DNA of 64,000 bases, from NCBI GenBank assembly GCA_016283575.1, contig JAEEND010000005.1, forward strand, positions 44,178-108,177, in the 5' to 3' direction. Position numbers and translations under genes: made by a program. Every line of letters starts with the position of its first letter. Within the stretch, counting starts at the first letter, position 1. Below the pieces are notes generated by a model. It did not search any database and was not told where the DNA came from. It saw nothing but the letters and a program-made list of their open reading frames with translations. This document shows, piece after piece, positions 35,926-45,047 of this stretch. The DNA comes from Lachnospiraceae bacterium (GTDB lineage: Bacteria > Bacillota > Clostridia > Lachnospirales > Lachnospiraceae).

Positions 35926-37605
35926 ATGTTAGGTTATAAGCAAACATTAAGAATATGCCTTTTGAGTTACCTGGCAGTTTTGCTTTCACACATTATCTAT
36001 GCTTTTTGGGAGGGAGCAGGCATCGGCAGACTGGTTCTGATCGTTTCCGCCGTTATGTACGTTCTTTCCATTGTTCTTGTGTTACTTATAAAAAAACAGG
36101 ATATTATTGTTTATACACTGATAGTTTCCGTTGTTATTTCCACTACCATTATAGGATATCTTGTGGGGACGCTTGGGTATAGTGTTTTGATATTTATACT
36201 TATGTCCACGGTCCTCCTTATTTTCACAGAGCCTAAATATATTCTTGTATCAGGTACCGTTTCCCTGGTATCTTTACTTGCCTATACTGTCTTTTTACGG
36301 ACGATTCTTTTAAAGTCGGTAGACAGTATGGTTATTTATATTGTCTACATTCTGATCTTCGTAGTAGGTCTTGTTACCCAGTACATTGTCTGCTTCAACA
36401 TGAAAAAATTCATGGTGGGAATGCGCGAAAAAGCAGATGAAGCAGAGCATGCCAATCATTCAAAAATGCTTTTTCTCGGAAATCTTTCCCATGAAATCAG
36501 GACTCCCACCAATGCTATCTGCGGTATTACAGAGCTTACCCTTAAAGAAGATCTGTCACCCACGGTAAGAGAAAATGTTGTAGCCATAGAAAAGTCATGT
36601 AAGCACTTGATCACCATCATTAATGATATTCTTGATTACAGTAAGATGGAAGCGGGGGAAATAAATATCATTCCCGTTCATTATTCCCTTCGAAAGATGA
36701 TCAATGATGCAACCGGCATGATCAAGCCCCAGCTTGGTGATAAGGAAGTGGATTTAAAGCTTGATATACAGGAAGATTTACCTGACAGCCTGATCGGTGA
36801 TGAAACAAGGATCAGCCAGGTTATTTATAATCTATTGTCCAATGCCATTAAATTTACGGAAAAAGGTTTTATCGTATTAAAGGTTAGCGGTGAGACGGGT
36901 GATAATAATAACATCGATTTGACCGTAAGCATAACGGACAGCGGTATCGGCATTAAGAAAGAGGATGTGCCAAGATTATTTGTTTCCTTTGCTTCCATGG
37001 ATTCAAAGCATTTTAAGAATCATGAGGGCACAGGCCTTGGCCTTGCAATCTGTAAGCAGATAGTTTCTCTTATGGGTGGCGATATTAAGGTTGAAAGTGC
37101 ATACGGAGTCGGAAGCAAGTTTACATTCTCCATTCCTCAGAAGGTTGCAAAGGAATCCAATGTAATAAGCTACAATGCTTCCGTTGCAGTAAAAGAAGCT
37201 CCCAGGATCACGGCACCCGATGCAAAGGTACTTATAGTTGATGATAATGCCGTTAACTTAAAGGTTTCGGAAGGACTGTTAAAAACCTTCGGCCTTAAAG
37301 TGGATACATGCATGAGCGGCAGAGCATGTCTTGAAATCCTTAAAGCTCATAAGGATTATGACATTCTGTTTATCGATCATATGATGCCTGAGCTTGATGG
37401 AATTGACACTCTAAACATGATAAGAGCTGATTCCGATCCTTATATGAAGAGTGTTCCCGCCATTGCATTAACGGCCAATGTTGTAAACGGAATAAGAGAT
37501 ATGTTCATTTCCGAGGGCTTTAATGATTATGTACCAAAGCCCATAGACATGGTATGGATGAATGCCATTTTAAGAAAATACATACCGATCGAAAAACAAA
37601 AATAG
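35926..37605 (+). CDS. Membrane hybrid histidine kinase (intact)
   Basis: A 559-residue protein with six hydrophobic helices in the first 165 residues, HisKA (LGNLSHEIRTPTNAICG, His intact), ATPase with N box NLLSNAIKFT, G1 DSGIGI and G2 GTGLGLAI, and a C-terminal receiver (LIVDDN, LFIDHMMPELDG, VPKPID). All motifs are complete, which makes it a useful contrast with the degenerate kinases at 21461 and 23581. The receiver Asp is followed by His (DHMMP), a common variant. No partner output gene is adjacent. Confidence 0.93.
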   Translation: MLGYKQTLRICLLSYLAVLLSHIIYAFWEGAGIGRLVLIVSAVMYVLSIVLVLLIKKQDIIVYTLIVSVVISTTIIGYLVGTLGYSVLIFILMSTVLLIFTEPKYILVSGTVSLVSLLAYTVFLRTILLKSVDSMVIYIVYILIFVVGLVTQYIVCFNMKKFMVGMREKADEAEHANHSKMLFLGNLSHEIRTPTNAICGITELTLKEDLSPTVRENVVAIEKSCKHLITIINDILDYSKMEAGEINIIPVHYSLRKMINDATGMIKPQLGDKEVDLKLDIQEDLPDSLIGDETRISQVIYNLLSNAIKFTEKGFIVLKVSGETGDNNNIDLTVSITDSGIGIKKEDVPRLFVSFASMDSKHFKNHEGTGLGLAICKQIVSLMGGDIKVESAYGVGSKFTFSIPQKVAKESNVISYNASVAVKEAPRITAPDAKVLIVDDNAVNLKVSEGLLKTFGLKVDTCMSGRACLEILKAHKDYDILFIDHMMPELDGIDTLNMIRADSDPYMKSVPAIALTANVVNGIRDMFISEGFNDYVPKPIDMVWMNAILRKYIPIEKQK

Positions 37606-37616
37606 TTTTTTTATCC

Positions 37617-37644
37617 TTGATATTCCGGGGATAAATGATAAAAT
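37617..37644 (+). promoter_or_regulatory. Probable gltX promoter
   Basis: TTGATA (37617-37622) and TAAAAT (37639-37644) with a 16-base spacer, followed by a short leader to the GGAG ribosome site at 37665. Confidence 0.5.
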
Positions 37645-37677
37645 ACATAGGTATTCTATAGATTGGAGCATTTTGTA

Positions 37678-39138
37678 ATGGAAAAAATCAGAACAAGATA
37701 TGCACCCAGTCCCACAGGTAAAATGCATGTGGGAAATCTGCGTTCTGCTTTGTATGAATTTTTGGTCGCAAAGCACGCCGGCGGTGATTTCATTTTACGA
37801 ATTGAAGATACGGACCAGGAACGTTTCGTGGAAGGCGCCGTTGATCTTATTAATAAAACCCTTAAGTTAACAGGCCTTACTTATGATGAAGGCCCTGATA
37901 AGGATAAGGGATTCGGCCCTTACGTTCAGTCAGAGCGTATGAAAACAGGCATTTATTTAAAATACGCCAAGGAATTGATCGAAAAAGGTGAAGCATATTA
38001 CTGTTTCTGCAGCAAGGAGCGTCTTGCAACTCTTAAGACAGAAGTTGTTGACGGTAAAGAGATCACAGTATATGACAAGCACTGTTTACATCTTTCAAAA
38101 GAAGAGATCGAAAAGAACCTGGCAGATGGTCTTCCTTATGTAATAAGACAGAACAATCCTACCGAAGGAACAACCACATTCCATGATGAATTATATGGAG
38201 ATATTACCGTTGATAATTCCGAACTTGATGACATGATCCTAATTAAGTCCGACGGGTATCCCACATACAATTTCGCCAATGTTGTGGATGACCATACCAT
38301 GAATATCACCCATGTGGTAAGAGGTAATGAATATCTTTCTTCTTCTCCGAAATATAACAGATTATATGATGCATTCGGGTGGAAGATTCCGACATATATT
38401 CACCTTCCCCTTATTACCGATGAAAATCATAAAAAGCTTGCAAAGAGATCCGGACATGCTTCTTTTGAAGATCTGTTAAACCAGGGATTCTTACCTGAAG
38501 CAGTTGTAAATTATATTGCACTTCTTGGATGGAGCCCTGAAGATAATAACGAAATCTTTACTCTTGATGAGCTTATAAAGAAATTTGATTACAGAAGGAT
38601 CAATAAGTCCCCGGCTGTATTTGATATGCAGAAGCTTCGCTGGATGAACGGCGAATATGTTCATAAGATGGACGATGATAAATTCCTCGAAGCTGCAATG
38701 CCTTATGTTTCCGAAGTGATCAAGAAGCCCCTTGATAAAAAGAAGATTGCTCTTTTAACCAAGTCAAGAATTGAAGTATATACCGATATCAAGGATCATA
38801 TTGATTTCTTTGAAGAAGTACCCGAATATGATGTGTCCATGTATGAACATAAGAAGATGAAGACAGATGTTAAATCTTCTCTTGATGTTATTAATGATGT
38901 AATACCTTTACTTGAAAACTTCAACGACTTCAGTAATGATGCATTGTATGCAATGCTTTCAGAATATGTTAATGAAAAGGGTTATAAGACAGGTTTCGTG
39001 ATGTGGCCTGTAAGAACCGCTCTTTCCGGAAAGCAGATGACACCTGCCGGCGCAACGGAAATTTTAGAGATTCTCGGGAAAGAAGAATCCCTTAAGCGTC
39101 TTAAGGCTGCCAAGGAGAAACTTGAGCATTCCCTTTGA
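37678..39138 (+). CDS. gltX: Glutamyl-tRNA synthetase
   Basis: A 486-residue class I synthetase. The HIGH-type motif is [18 protein letters not shown] at the N-terminus and the KMSKS-type motif is [12 protein letters not shown]. The ATG at 37678 matches the family start [14 protein letters not shown]; an in-frame TTG at 37663 overlaps the ribosome site. Whether it is discriminating or charges both tRNA-Glu and tRNA-Gln cannot be told here. Confidence 0.97.
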   Translation: MEKIRTRYAPSPTGKMHVGNLRSALYEFLVAKHAGGDFILRIEDTDQERFVEGAVDLINKTLKLTGLTYDEGPDKDKGFGPYVQSERMKTGIYLKYAKELIEKGEAYYCFCSKERLATLKTEVVDGKEITVYDKHCLHLSKEEIEKNLADGLPYVIRQNNPTEGTTTFHDELYGDITVDNSELDDMILIKSDGYPTYNFANVVDDHTMNITHVVRGNEYLSSSPKYNRLYDAFGWKIPTYIHLPLITDENHKKLAKRSGHASFEDLLNQGFLPEAVVNYIALLGWSPEDNNEIFTLDELIKKFDYRRINKSPAVFDMQKLRWMNGEYVHKMDDDKFLEAAMPYVSEVIKKPLDKKKIALLTKSRIEVYTDIKDHIDFFEEVPEYDVSMYEHKKMKTDVKSSLDVINDVIPLLENFNDFSNDALYAMLSEYVNEKGYKTGFVMWPVRTALSGKQMTPAGATEILEILGKEESLKRLKAAKEKLEHSL

Positions 39139-40840
39139 TCCCGAACAAAGTAAAGTGATCACCCATGAAACCGGACCTGCACTTGTATTGGCAGGCCCGG
39201 GATCGGGGAAGACATTTACACTCACACATCACATTAAATTCTTAATTGAGCGAGGCTTGTTTAAGCCGGGCGAGATTCTTGTATTAACCTTCACTAAGAA
39301 AGCTGCAGTCAGCATGGAAGAAAGATTCCATGAGATCTGTAATTTTAAATCCGTTTTTTTCGGAACATTCCACTCTTGTTTTTACAGGCTGTATATTGAA
39401 TTTGTAAGATATCAAAAGATCATTTCCCCTCAGGAAAAAGCTGAAATATTAGATAAGATAACCCCAAATGATTTTACCCGGGAAGACTTAAATAATTACA
39501 TATCCCGAAGAAAATCAAAGATTTATGTAAGCGACTCATTTCAAAGCGATTCAAAGCTTGATGAAGCCTTTAAAATCTACAATGAAATTCTTACAGACCG
39601 CGGTCTTCTGGATTATGATGATATTCTTTTAAACTTTCTAAATGCCTTAAATAAAAATCCCCAAATGGTCAATATAATAAAAAACAGATTTAAAGCTCTG
39701 TTGATAGATGAATTTCAGGATATAAACCATGTTCAGTTTGAGATAATAAAGCTTTTATCATCTAAGCATACTCATGTTTTTGTTGTAGGGGATGAGGATC
39801 AGTCCATATATCGATTCAGGGGAGCGGATCCAGATATCATGAAGGAATTTGAAGAGCATTTTCATCCTGAAATTTATTATCTTAATAAAAATTACCGATC
39901 AAAACCCGGAATCATTAATGCTTCTAAGGTTCTCATAAATAAAAATCAGAACAGGATTAAAGAATCCGAAATAATAAAGCTTATGAGATCGGATCTCTCG
40001 GATTTTCAGGTTAGGATCTTAAGGAGCTCCGATGAAATCGCATCCGATATAAGATCGGAAATCAGGCAAAATAAGAATAAACAATCGGCAGTATTACTAA
40101 GGACCAATAAAGATGTAAGAGGCTATGAATCGGTTTTATTAGCAGGAAACAGTGAGATATATACTCATATAGTTGATGCTATAGAAGCATATCTTGATTT
40201 TACAATTACAAAGAAGAGAGCAAGTTTATTTAAAATCCTTGATTGCCCCGAAAGAACCGGATTATTGAGAAGTTTTTTTAAGGATGATCCTGTGGATTTA
40301 AGTAAGCTTGTTCGTGCGTCCCTGGGAAGGCGATACGCAGGTGACTTAAATATATTTAAAATGCAGATCGATAATATAAATAAAATGCTTCCTGAAACCG
40401 CGATATTTTACTTAAGGAAAATAATGAAGCTTGAAGAATACTTTATAAAAACCCATTCGACTGAAAAGACTATGGAAATAAAGACTTCTTTTGATAAGAT
40501 ATCAAGTCTTGCAGGAGAATATAAAACCTTAAATGAATTAAGAGATCAACTTAAAATGGTACTTAAAGAAAGAGAATATAAAGTTTCTAAAAACAATATA
40601 AGAATCATGACCTATCATGCGGCAAAAGGCCTTGAATTTGATTATGTTTTTTTACCCGACATAGTGGAAGGAAAGGTCCCGAGCTTGGCAAGTCTAAGTG
40701 AAGATGCATTGGAAGAAGAGCGCAGGCTCTTTTACGTAGCCATGACCAGGGCAAAAGAAAAACTCTTTATCTATACAATAAAAAACGAAGAGAGCATTAC
40801 GAAAATGCCCTCCAGGTTTTTAGATGATCTGATAATTTAG
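39122..40840 (+). CDS. Compact UvrD/PcrA-like SF1A helicase
   Basis: A 572-residue helicase, much shorter than PcrA/UvrD (about 720-740). Motifs: Walker [65 protein letters not shown] and [13 protein letters not shown]. The core motor is complete, so the shortening falls in the accessory 1B/2B regions and the tail. It starts at TTG 39122 with AAGGAG at 39112-39117, overlapping gltX by 17 bases. It probably unwinds DNA in repair, but could be a specialised paralogue. Confidence 0.9.
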   Translation: MSIPFDPEQSKVITHETGPALVLAGPGSGKTFTLTHHIKFLIERGLFKPGEILVLTFTKKAAVSMEERFHEICNFKSVFFGTFHSCFYRLYIEFVRYQKIISPQEKAEILDKITPNDFTREDLNNYISRRKSKIYVSDSFQSDSKLDEAFKIYNEILTDRGLLDYDDILLNFLNALNKNPQMVNIIKNRFKALLIDEFQDINHVQFEIIKLLSSKHTHVFVVGDEDQSIYRFRGADPDIMKEFEEHFHPEIYYLNKNYRSKPGIINASKVLINKNQNRIKESEIIKLMRSDLSDFQVRILRSSDEIASDIRSEIRQNKNKQSAVLLRTNKDVRGYESVLLAGNSEIYTHIVDAIEAYLDFTITKKRASLFKILDCPERTGLLRSFFKDDPVDLSKLVRASLGRRYAGDLNIFKMQIDNINKMLPETAIFYLRKIMKLEEYFIKTHSTEKTMEIKTSFDKISSLAGEYKTLNELRDQLKMVLKEREYKVSKNNIRIMTYHAAKGLEFDYVFLPDIVEGKVPSLASLSEDALEEERRLFYVAMTRAKEKLFIYTIKNEESITKMPSRFLDDLII

Positions 40841-41157
40841 TTTTCGTCCTCGTCAAATTCAAGTTCGTCAAGGTATTCATCGAATCTGTCGCATACTGCT
40901 TCATATTCATCATCTGATTCGATGTAACGAAGTTCCGGCTCTTCGTTGGGATCATCGGGATTCTCGGAATAACCGTAGAACCATACGGTATCTTCAATTT
41001 CATTTCCTTCGTCATCAAGAGGAAGGAGAGCTATGTAATCTTTACCGTTCATATCAAAGATGGTGAAGATCTTGCATACTGTAGTACCGTCTTCAAGTTC
41101 CAGTGTAACGGTCATTTCTTCATCAAGTTCTTTATCGAATTCGTTGATATCGCTCAT
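40837..41157 (-). CDS. DUF1292 (YrzB-like) acidic protein
   Basis: A 106-residue very acidic protein. The DUF1292 core is TVTLELEDGTTVCKIFTIFDMNGKDYIALLP followed by FYGYSE; the C-terminus is Asp/Glu-rich. Function unknown. It converges on the helicase with a four-base overlap. A good minus-strand ribosome site (AAGGTAAGG) and its own promoter lie upstream. Confidence 0.9.
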   Translation of the reverse strand: MSDINEFDKELDEEMTVTLELEDGTTVCKIFTIFDMNGKDYIALLPLDDEGNEIEDTVWFYGYSENPDDPNEEPELRYIESDDEYEAVCDRFDEYLDELEFDEDEN

Positions 41158-41209
41158 ATTTTACGCCTTACCTTTCTTTTTGAAATCCAAGATATGGTTT
41201 TGTAGAAAT

Positions 41210-41238
41210 ATTGTAAGAAAAATAATGCCGAATAACAA
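41210..41238 (-). promoter_or_regulatory. Promoter of the DUF1292 gene
   Basis: On the minus strand TTGTTA (41233-41238) and TACAAT (41210-41215) are separated by 17 bases, about 50 bases upstream of the ATG. Confidence 0.6.
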
Positions 41239-41303
41239 GAGTTTTTCCCAAAGTTATGTTATATTGGTAAGGATAAGGTAAATCCACAGGAGAGGAGTCG
41301 GGT

Positions 41304-43166
41304 ATGAAACTTACTAAAGTTAATTTTAAGGGATTTACAACCTATACCGATAAGGGCGGAACCTATTTCGGGATCCGCGTTGATTTCCTGAATTCTCTTA
41401 AGATCAATATCTATGACAGAAATTCCAAGAAGCTTCTGGAATCCATTGACGTGCACGAAACCATGTGCGTGGGAAATGTACTTTCTTTATATATCAAGAA
41501 TTTCACCATGAAAGATAAGTGTTACAAGATCTTCTGTGACAGAAAAGAATATATAGATCCCTATGCCAAGGGAGTTCTCGGTCTTGATGAATATGGAAAG
41601 GTTATTGAAAAGTCGGATTTATATTACACAGTTCCCGAAGATAAAGAGCCAAAGGATTTTTATAAGGATGTTCCCTTAAACATACCTTTCAGCGATTCCA
41701 TATTTTATGAAGCTCATGTTCGCGGACTCACAATGCTTGATAAAACCGTGGCACCGGAAAAGCGTGGTACCTTTGAAGGTGTTTCGAGAAAAGCTAAGTA
41801 TTTAAAGGAACTTGGTATTACAGGGCTTATTCTTTTACCCGCATATGAATATATAGAGCGTGAAAAAGAAGATTCAATGCTTGCAAGCACCGCTTTTTTC
41901 AGAGAAAAGAAAAATATGCCAAAGCTTAATTACTGGGGCTTTAAAGAAGGCTTTTATTTTTCGCCGAAAACTTCTTTTTCCGCGGTTAAGGATGGGGCAT
42001 ATTCTTTTAAGTCCATGGTAAAAGCTCTTCATACAGAAGGCATAGAAGTTATCATGCTCATGTATTTTCCTCCGGAACTTAATGATGATTTTATTAAAGA
42101 CGTGCTTAGATTCTGGGTTGATACATATCATGTGGACGGCTTCAGACTGGTGGGAGTAAATATACCCGTTAACTTTTTGATAGAAGATCCGTTTTTAAAG
42201 AGTACCAAGCTTATTTTTGAAAATATAGATTATAAATCTCTTGTGATAAAACCCGGACGATTTAAAAACGTGGGACTACTCTCGGAAATGTATGTAAATA
42301 CCTTGAGACGATTTGTAAAATCCGATGAAGATTGCATTTCGGGCATGAGTTATTTTATAAGAGAAAATGCCGCGGGGTACGCACCGATCAGAAATATAAC
42401 CGATTATTCCGGCTTTACATTAATGGATTTAGTCAGCTACAACAGAAAGCATAACGAAGATAATCTTGAAGACAATACCGATGGCACTTCCTATAATTAC
42501 AGCTGGAATTGCGGAGAAGAGGGTATCAGTAAAAAACGGAGCATAAATCAGTTAAGACTTAAGCAGGTGAGAAACCTGACTCTTATCAATATGCTTTGTC
42601 AGGGTTCCCCTTTTATTACTGCGGGGGATGAATGGCTTAATACTGCAGGCGGAAATAATAATCCCTATTGTCAGGATAATGAAACAGGATGGGTTACTTA
42701 TAAAAAGAATGCTTCCAATAAGGCTTTTTATGAATTTACAAGGAATCTTTTAGCCTTCAGAAAAAGACATTCGATTCTTCATCAGCCTAAGCCTTTGATG
42801 CTTTCCGATTATTTATCATGCAAATATCCTGATATTTCTTTTCATGGAACGGATAGTTTCATGATGGATCAGAATCCCTATGTAAGAGAGTTCGGTGTAT
42901 TATTATTCGGCGATTACAGCAGGCAGTATGTAAAGAAAACCGAGCCTTCCATAATGGTTTTATTTAATATGAACTGGGAAGATAAGATATTTAATCTTCC
43001 GGGTACCAACGGGGAATTCAGCATAAAGCTTTTATATTCAACGGACGGAAGCACGGATGAAAGCTTCGATGAAGCCGGAGCCAAAGTGATAAAGGACAGC
43101 TTTTTCAAGGTTTCCGAGCGAAGCGTTGCAATATTATTACTTGACCGAATCAGATCAAAAATATAG
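41304..43166 (+). CDS. GH13 isoamylase/GlgX-like protein without catalytic residues
   Basis: A 620-residue protein with the fold pattern of isoamylase/pullulanase-type GH13 enzymes: an N-terminal CBM48-like domain (about 1-120, ending YIDPYAKGV), the entry IFYEAHVRGLT, and the strongly conserved GFTLMDLVSYNRKHNE ... NYSWNCGEEG and GSPFITAGDEWLNTAGGNNNPYCQDN. The nucleophile Asp in VDGFRxD is Val283, the acid/base Glu in AEP is Lys316 (VIKPG), and the transition-state HD pair is Tyr368-Ser369 (TDYSGF). No signal peptide. It should bind but not cleave alpha-glucan; a regulatory or glycogen-binding role is a guess. Confidence 0.88.
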   Translation: MKLTKVNFKGFTTYTDKGGTYFGIRVDFLNSLKINIYDRNSKKLLESIDVHETMCVGNVLSLYIKNFTMKDKCYKIFCDRKEYIDPYAKGVLGLDEYGKVIEKSDLYYTVPEDKEPKDFYKDVPLNIPFSDSIFYEAHVRGLTMLDKTVAPEKRGTFEGVSRKAKYLKELGITGLILLPAYEYIEREKEDSMLASTAFFREKKNMPKLNYWGFKEGFYFSPKTSFSAVKDGAYSFKSMVKALHTEGIEVIMLMYFPPELNDDFIKDVLRFWVDTYHVDGFRLVGVNIPVNFLIEDPFLKSTKLIFENIDYKSLVIKPGRFKNVGLLSEMYVNTLRRFVKSDEDCISGMSYFIRENAAGYAPIRNITDYSGFTLMDLVSYNRKHNEDNLEDNTDGTSYNYSWNCGEEGISKKRSINQLRLKQVRNLTLINMLCQGSPFITAGDEWLNTAGGNNNPYCQDNETGWVTYKKNASNKAFYEFTRNLLAFRKRHSILHQPKPLMLSDYLSCKYPDISFHGTDSFMMDQNPYVREFGVLLFGDYSRQYVKKTEPSIMVLFNMNWEDKIFNLPGTNGEFSIKLLYSTDGSTDESFDEAGAKVIKDSFFKVSERSVAILLLDRIRSKI

Positions 43167-43200
43167 AATCTATAAGAGATATTATACGGAGGTTTTACTC

Positions 43201-44205
43201 ATGATTGACGATAAAAAAGTATTATTCAGCGGAATGCAGGCTACAGGTAATATTACCCTCGGAAATTACCTCGGAGCCCTTAAAAACTGGGTAACACTTG
43301 CCGATGAATATGAAACATTCTATTCAGTTGTAGATTTACATTCCATTACAGTCCGCCAGGATCCCGCAGAATTAAGAAAGAGAGCAAGAAACCTGCTTAT
43401 GCTTTATATCGCTGCAGGTCTCGATCCTAAAAAGAACTGTATTTATTATCAGTCCCATGTAAGCGGCCATGCCGAACTTGCATGGATCTTAAACTGCTTT
43501 ACCTATATGGGCGAATTAAATCGAATGACACAGTACAAGGATAAGGCTGCAAAGCATGCAGATAATATCAATGCAGGCCTTTTCACATATCCCGTACTGA
43601 TGGCTGCGGATATTCTTCTTTATCAGACCGATGTTGTCCCTGTAGGAAAGGACCAGCTTCAGCATCTTGAGATCACAAGAGATATTGCTCAGAGATTTAA
43701 TGCGATCTACGGAGATGTATTTACAATCCCCGAACCCTATATTGCAAAGACGGGCGCAAAGATCATGTCTCTTCAGGATCCTGAAAAGAAGATGAGTAAA
43801 TCAGATGAAAATCCCAATGCTTCCATTTATTTAATGGATGATAAGGATACCATTATCAGGAAGTTTAAGAGAGCCGTTACCGATTCTCTTGCAAATATCG
43901 CTTACAATGAAGAACAGCCCGGCATTAAGAATCTGATTGATATCTATTCTGTATGCAGCGGCAAATCCATTGAAGATACAGTTAAGGAATTCGAAGGTAA
44001 GGGCTACGGAGACTTTAAGCTTGCAGTAGGTGAAGTTGTTGCCGATAAGCTTGTTCCGATCCAGGAGCGCTTCCATGAATATGAAAAGGATAAAGCATTT
44101 ATTGACAGCATCATTAAAGAAAATGCAGAGAAAGCCAACTACTATGCACAGAAGACATTAAGAAAGGTGCAGAAGAAGGTTGGTTTCCCCGATAAGATAA
44201 GATAA
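43201..44205 (+). CDS. trpS: Tryptophanyl-tRNA synthetase
   Basis: A 334-residue class I synthetase with MQATGNITLGNYLGAL (HIGH-type TLGNYLG) and KKMSKSDEN (KMSKS). ATG 43201 is preferred: GGAGG lies at 43188-43192 and the family N-terminus starts here, while upstream in-frame starts fall within the GH13 gene. No T-box is visible in the 34-base gap, so any tryptophan control is not local. Confidence 0.97.
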   Translation: MIDDKKVLFSGMQATGNITLGNYLGALKNWVTLADEYETFYSVVDLHSITVRQDPAELRKRARNLLMLYIAAGLDPKKNCIYYQSHVSGHAELAWILNCFTYMGELNRMTQYKDKAAKHADNINAGLFTYPVLMAADILLYQTDVVPVGKDQLQHLEITRDIAQRFNAIYGDVFTIPEPYIAKTGAKIMSLQDPEKKMSKSDENPNASIYLMDDKDTIIRKFKRAVTDSLANIAYNEEQPGIKNLIDIYSVCSGKSIEDTVKEFEGKGYGDFKLAVGEVVADKLVPIQERFHEYEKDKAFIDSIIKENAEKANYYAQKTLRKVQKKVGFPDKIR

Positions 44206-44248
44206 AGATAATTTATTTAGATCTTAACTAAAAATATAAGAAGTATTT

Positions 44249-44284
44249 AAAGGACTTTTGCCAAATGAGGTAAAAGTCCTTTTT
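44249..44284 (+). terminator. Terminator after trpS
   Basis: AAAGGACTTTT-G-CC (44249-44262) pairs with GG-T-AAAAGTCCTTT (44269-44282), followed by T's. Confidence 0.9.
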
Positions 44285-44368
44285 ATTCCAATCAATCCCA
44301 AAGGCAGTTCTTTGAAAACGGTTGGATTTTAGGGAGTAAACCCAATGATTCGTAATTCTAAACAAAAA

Positions 44369-44460
44369 GTTTAGGAAAATTAAATTTTTATATTGATTTT
44401 TGGTATTTTTAATATATAATAAAAATCGTTTGGTTTAGAGAAAATAATAAAAAAGTTTAG
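44369..44460 (+). promoter_or_regulatory. Three GTTTAG elements around the XRE-pot promoter (candidate operators)
   Basis: GTTTAG occurs at 44369-44374, 44433-44438 and 44455-44460, each in an A-rich setting (two as AAAAAGTTTAG). The spacings are 64 and 22 bases, near whole helical turns. They bracket the promoter of the XRE-cupin gene, so they may be its autoregulatory sites. Confidence 0.35.
44393..44420 (+). promoter_or_regulatory. Promoter of the XRE-cupin/potABCD operon
   Basis: TTGATT (44393-44398) and a perfect TATAAT (44415-44420) with a 16-base spacer. Leader of about 73 bases. Confidence 0.65.
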
Positions 44461-44499
44461 TAATACAAAACGTTCCTTGATTAAGGAAAGGGCGAGAAT

Positions 44500-45036
44500 A
44501 TGAATATAGGGCATAAGATTAAACAGCTTCGAAAACAGAAGAACCTGACTCTTGAAGAACTTGCTTCAAGATGTGAGCTTACAAAGGGCTTTTTATCACA
44601 GCTTGAGAGGGATTTATCTTCACCTTCAATAGCAACCTTAAATGATATATTGGAAGCTCTCGGCTCATCGCTTCCTGAGTTTTTCAGTGAAGAAAATGTA
44701 AGCGACAAGGTTGTATTTAAGAAGAATGATTTTTTCGAAGATGAAAAAGAAAACTACTCCGTAACCTGGATCGTTCCCAATACTCAGAAGAATGAGATGG
44801 AACCCATTCTTTTAACAGTACCTTCAAACGGAGAATCCTTTGAAATGGCTCCTCACAGCGGCGAAGAGTTCGGATATGTACTGGAAGGCTCCGTAATACT
44901 TGAAATGGGAAGCAAGTCTTATTCGGTAAAGAGGGGAGAGACCTTTTATTTACAGGGTAAGGAATTTCACAAAATTAAAAATGACAATAAAAAGCCGGCA
45001 AAGATACTTTGGGTATCAACACCGCCTTTATTCTAA
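44500..45036 (+). CDS. XRE-family regulator with cupin domain (PuuR-like)
   Basis: A 178-residue regulator. The N-terminal HTH (about 5-60) is [31 protein letters not shown]. The C-terminal cupin (about 105-175) has [14 protein letters not shown] and [15 protein letters not shown], with His/Glu/His residues that may bind metal or ligand. Regulators of this type commonly control polyamine uptake or breakdown. potA starts 11 bases after its stop, so it very probably senses a polyamine and controls its own operon. Confidence 0.93.
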   Translation: MNIGHKIKQLRKQKNLTLEELASRCELTKGFLSQLERDLSSPSIATLNDILEALGSSLPEFFSEENVSDKVVFKKNDFFEDEKENYSVTWIVPNTQKNEMEPILLTVPSNGESFEMAPHSGEEFGYVLEGSVILEMGSKSYSVKRGETFYLQGKEFHKIKNDNKKPAKILWVSTPPLF

Positions 45037-45047
45037 GAGGGAAAAAT

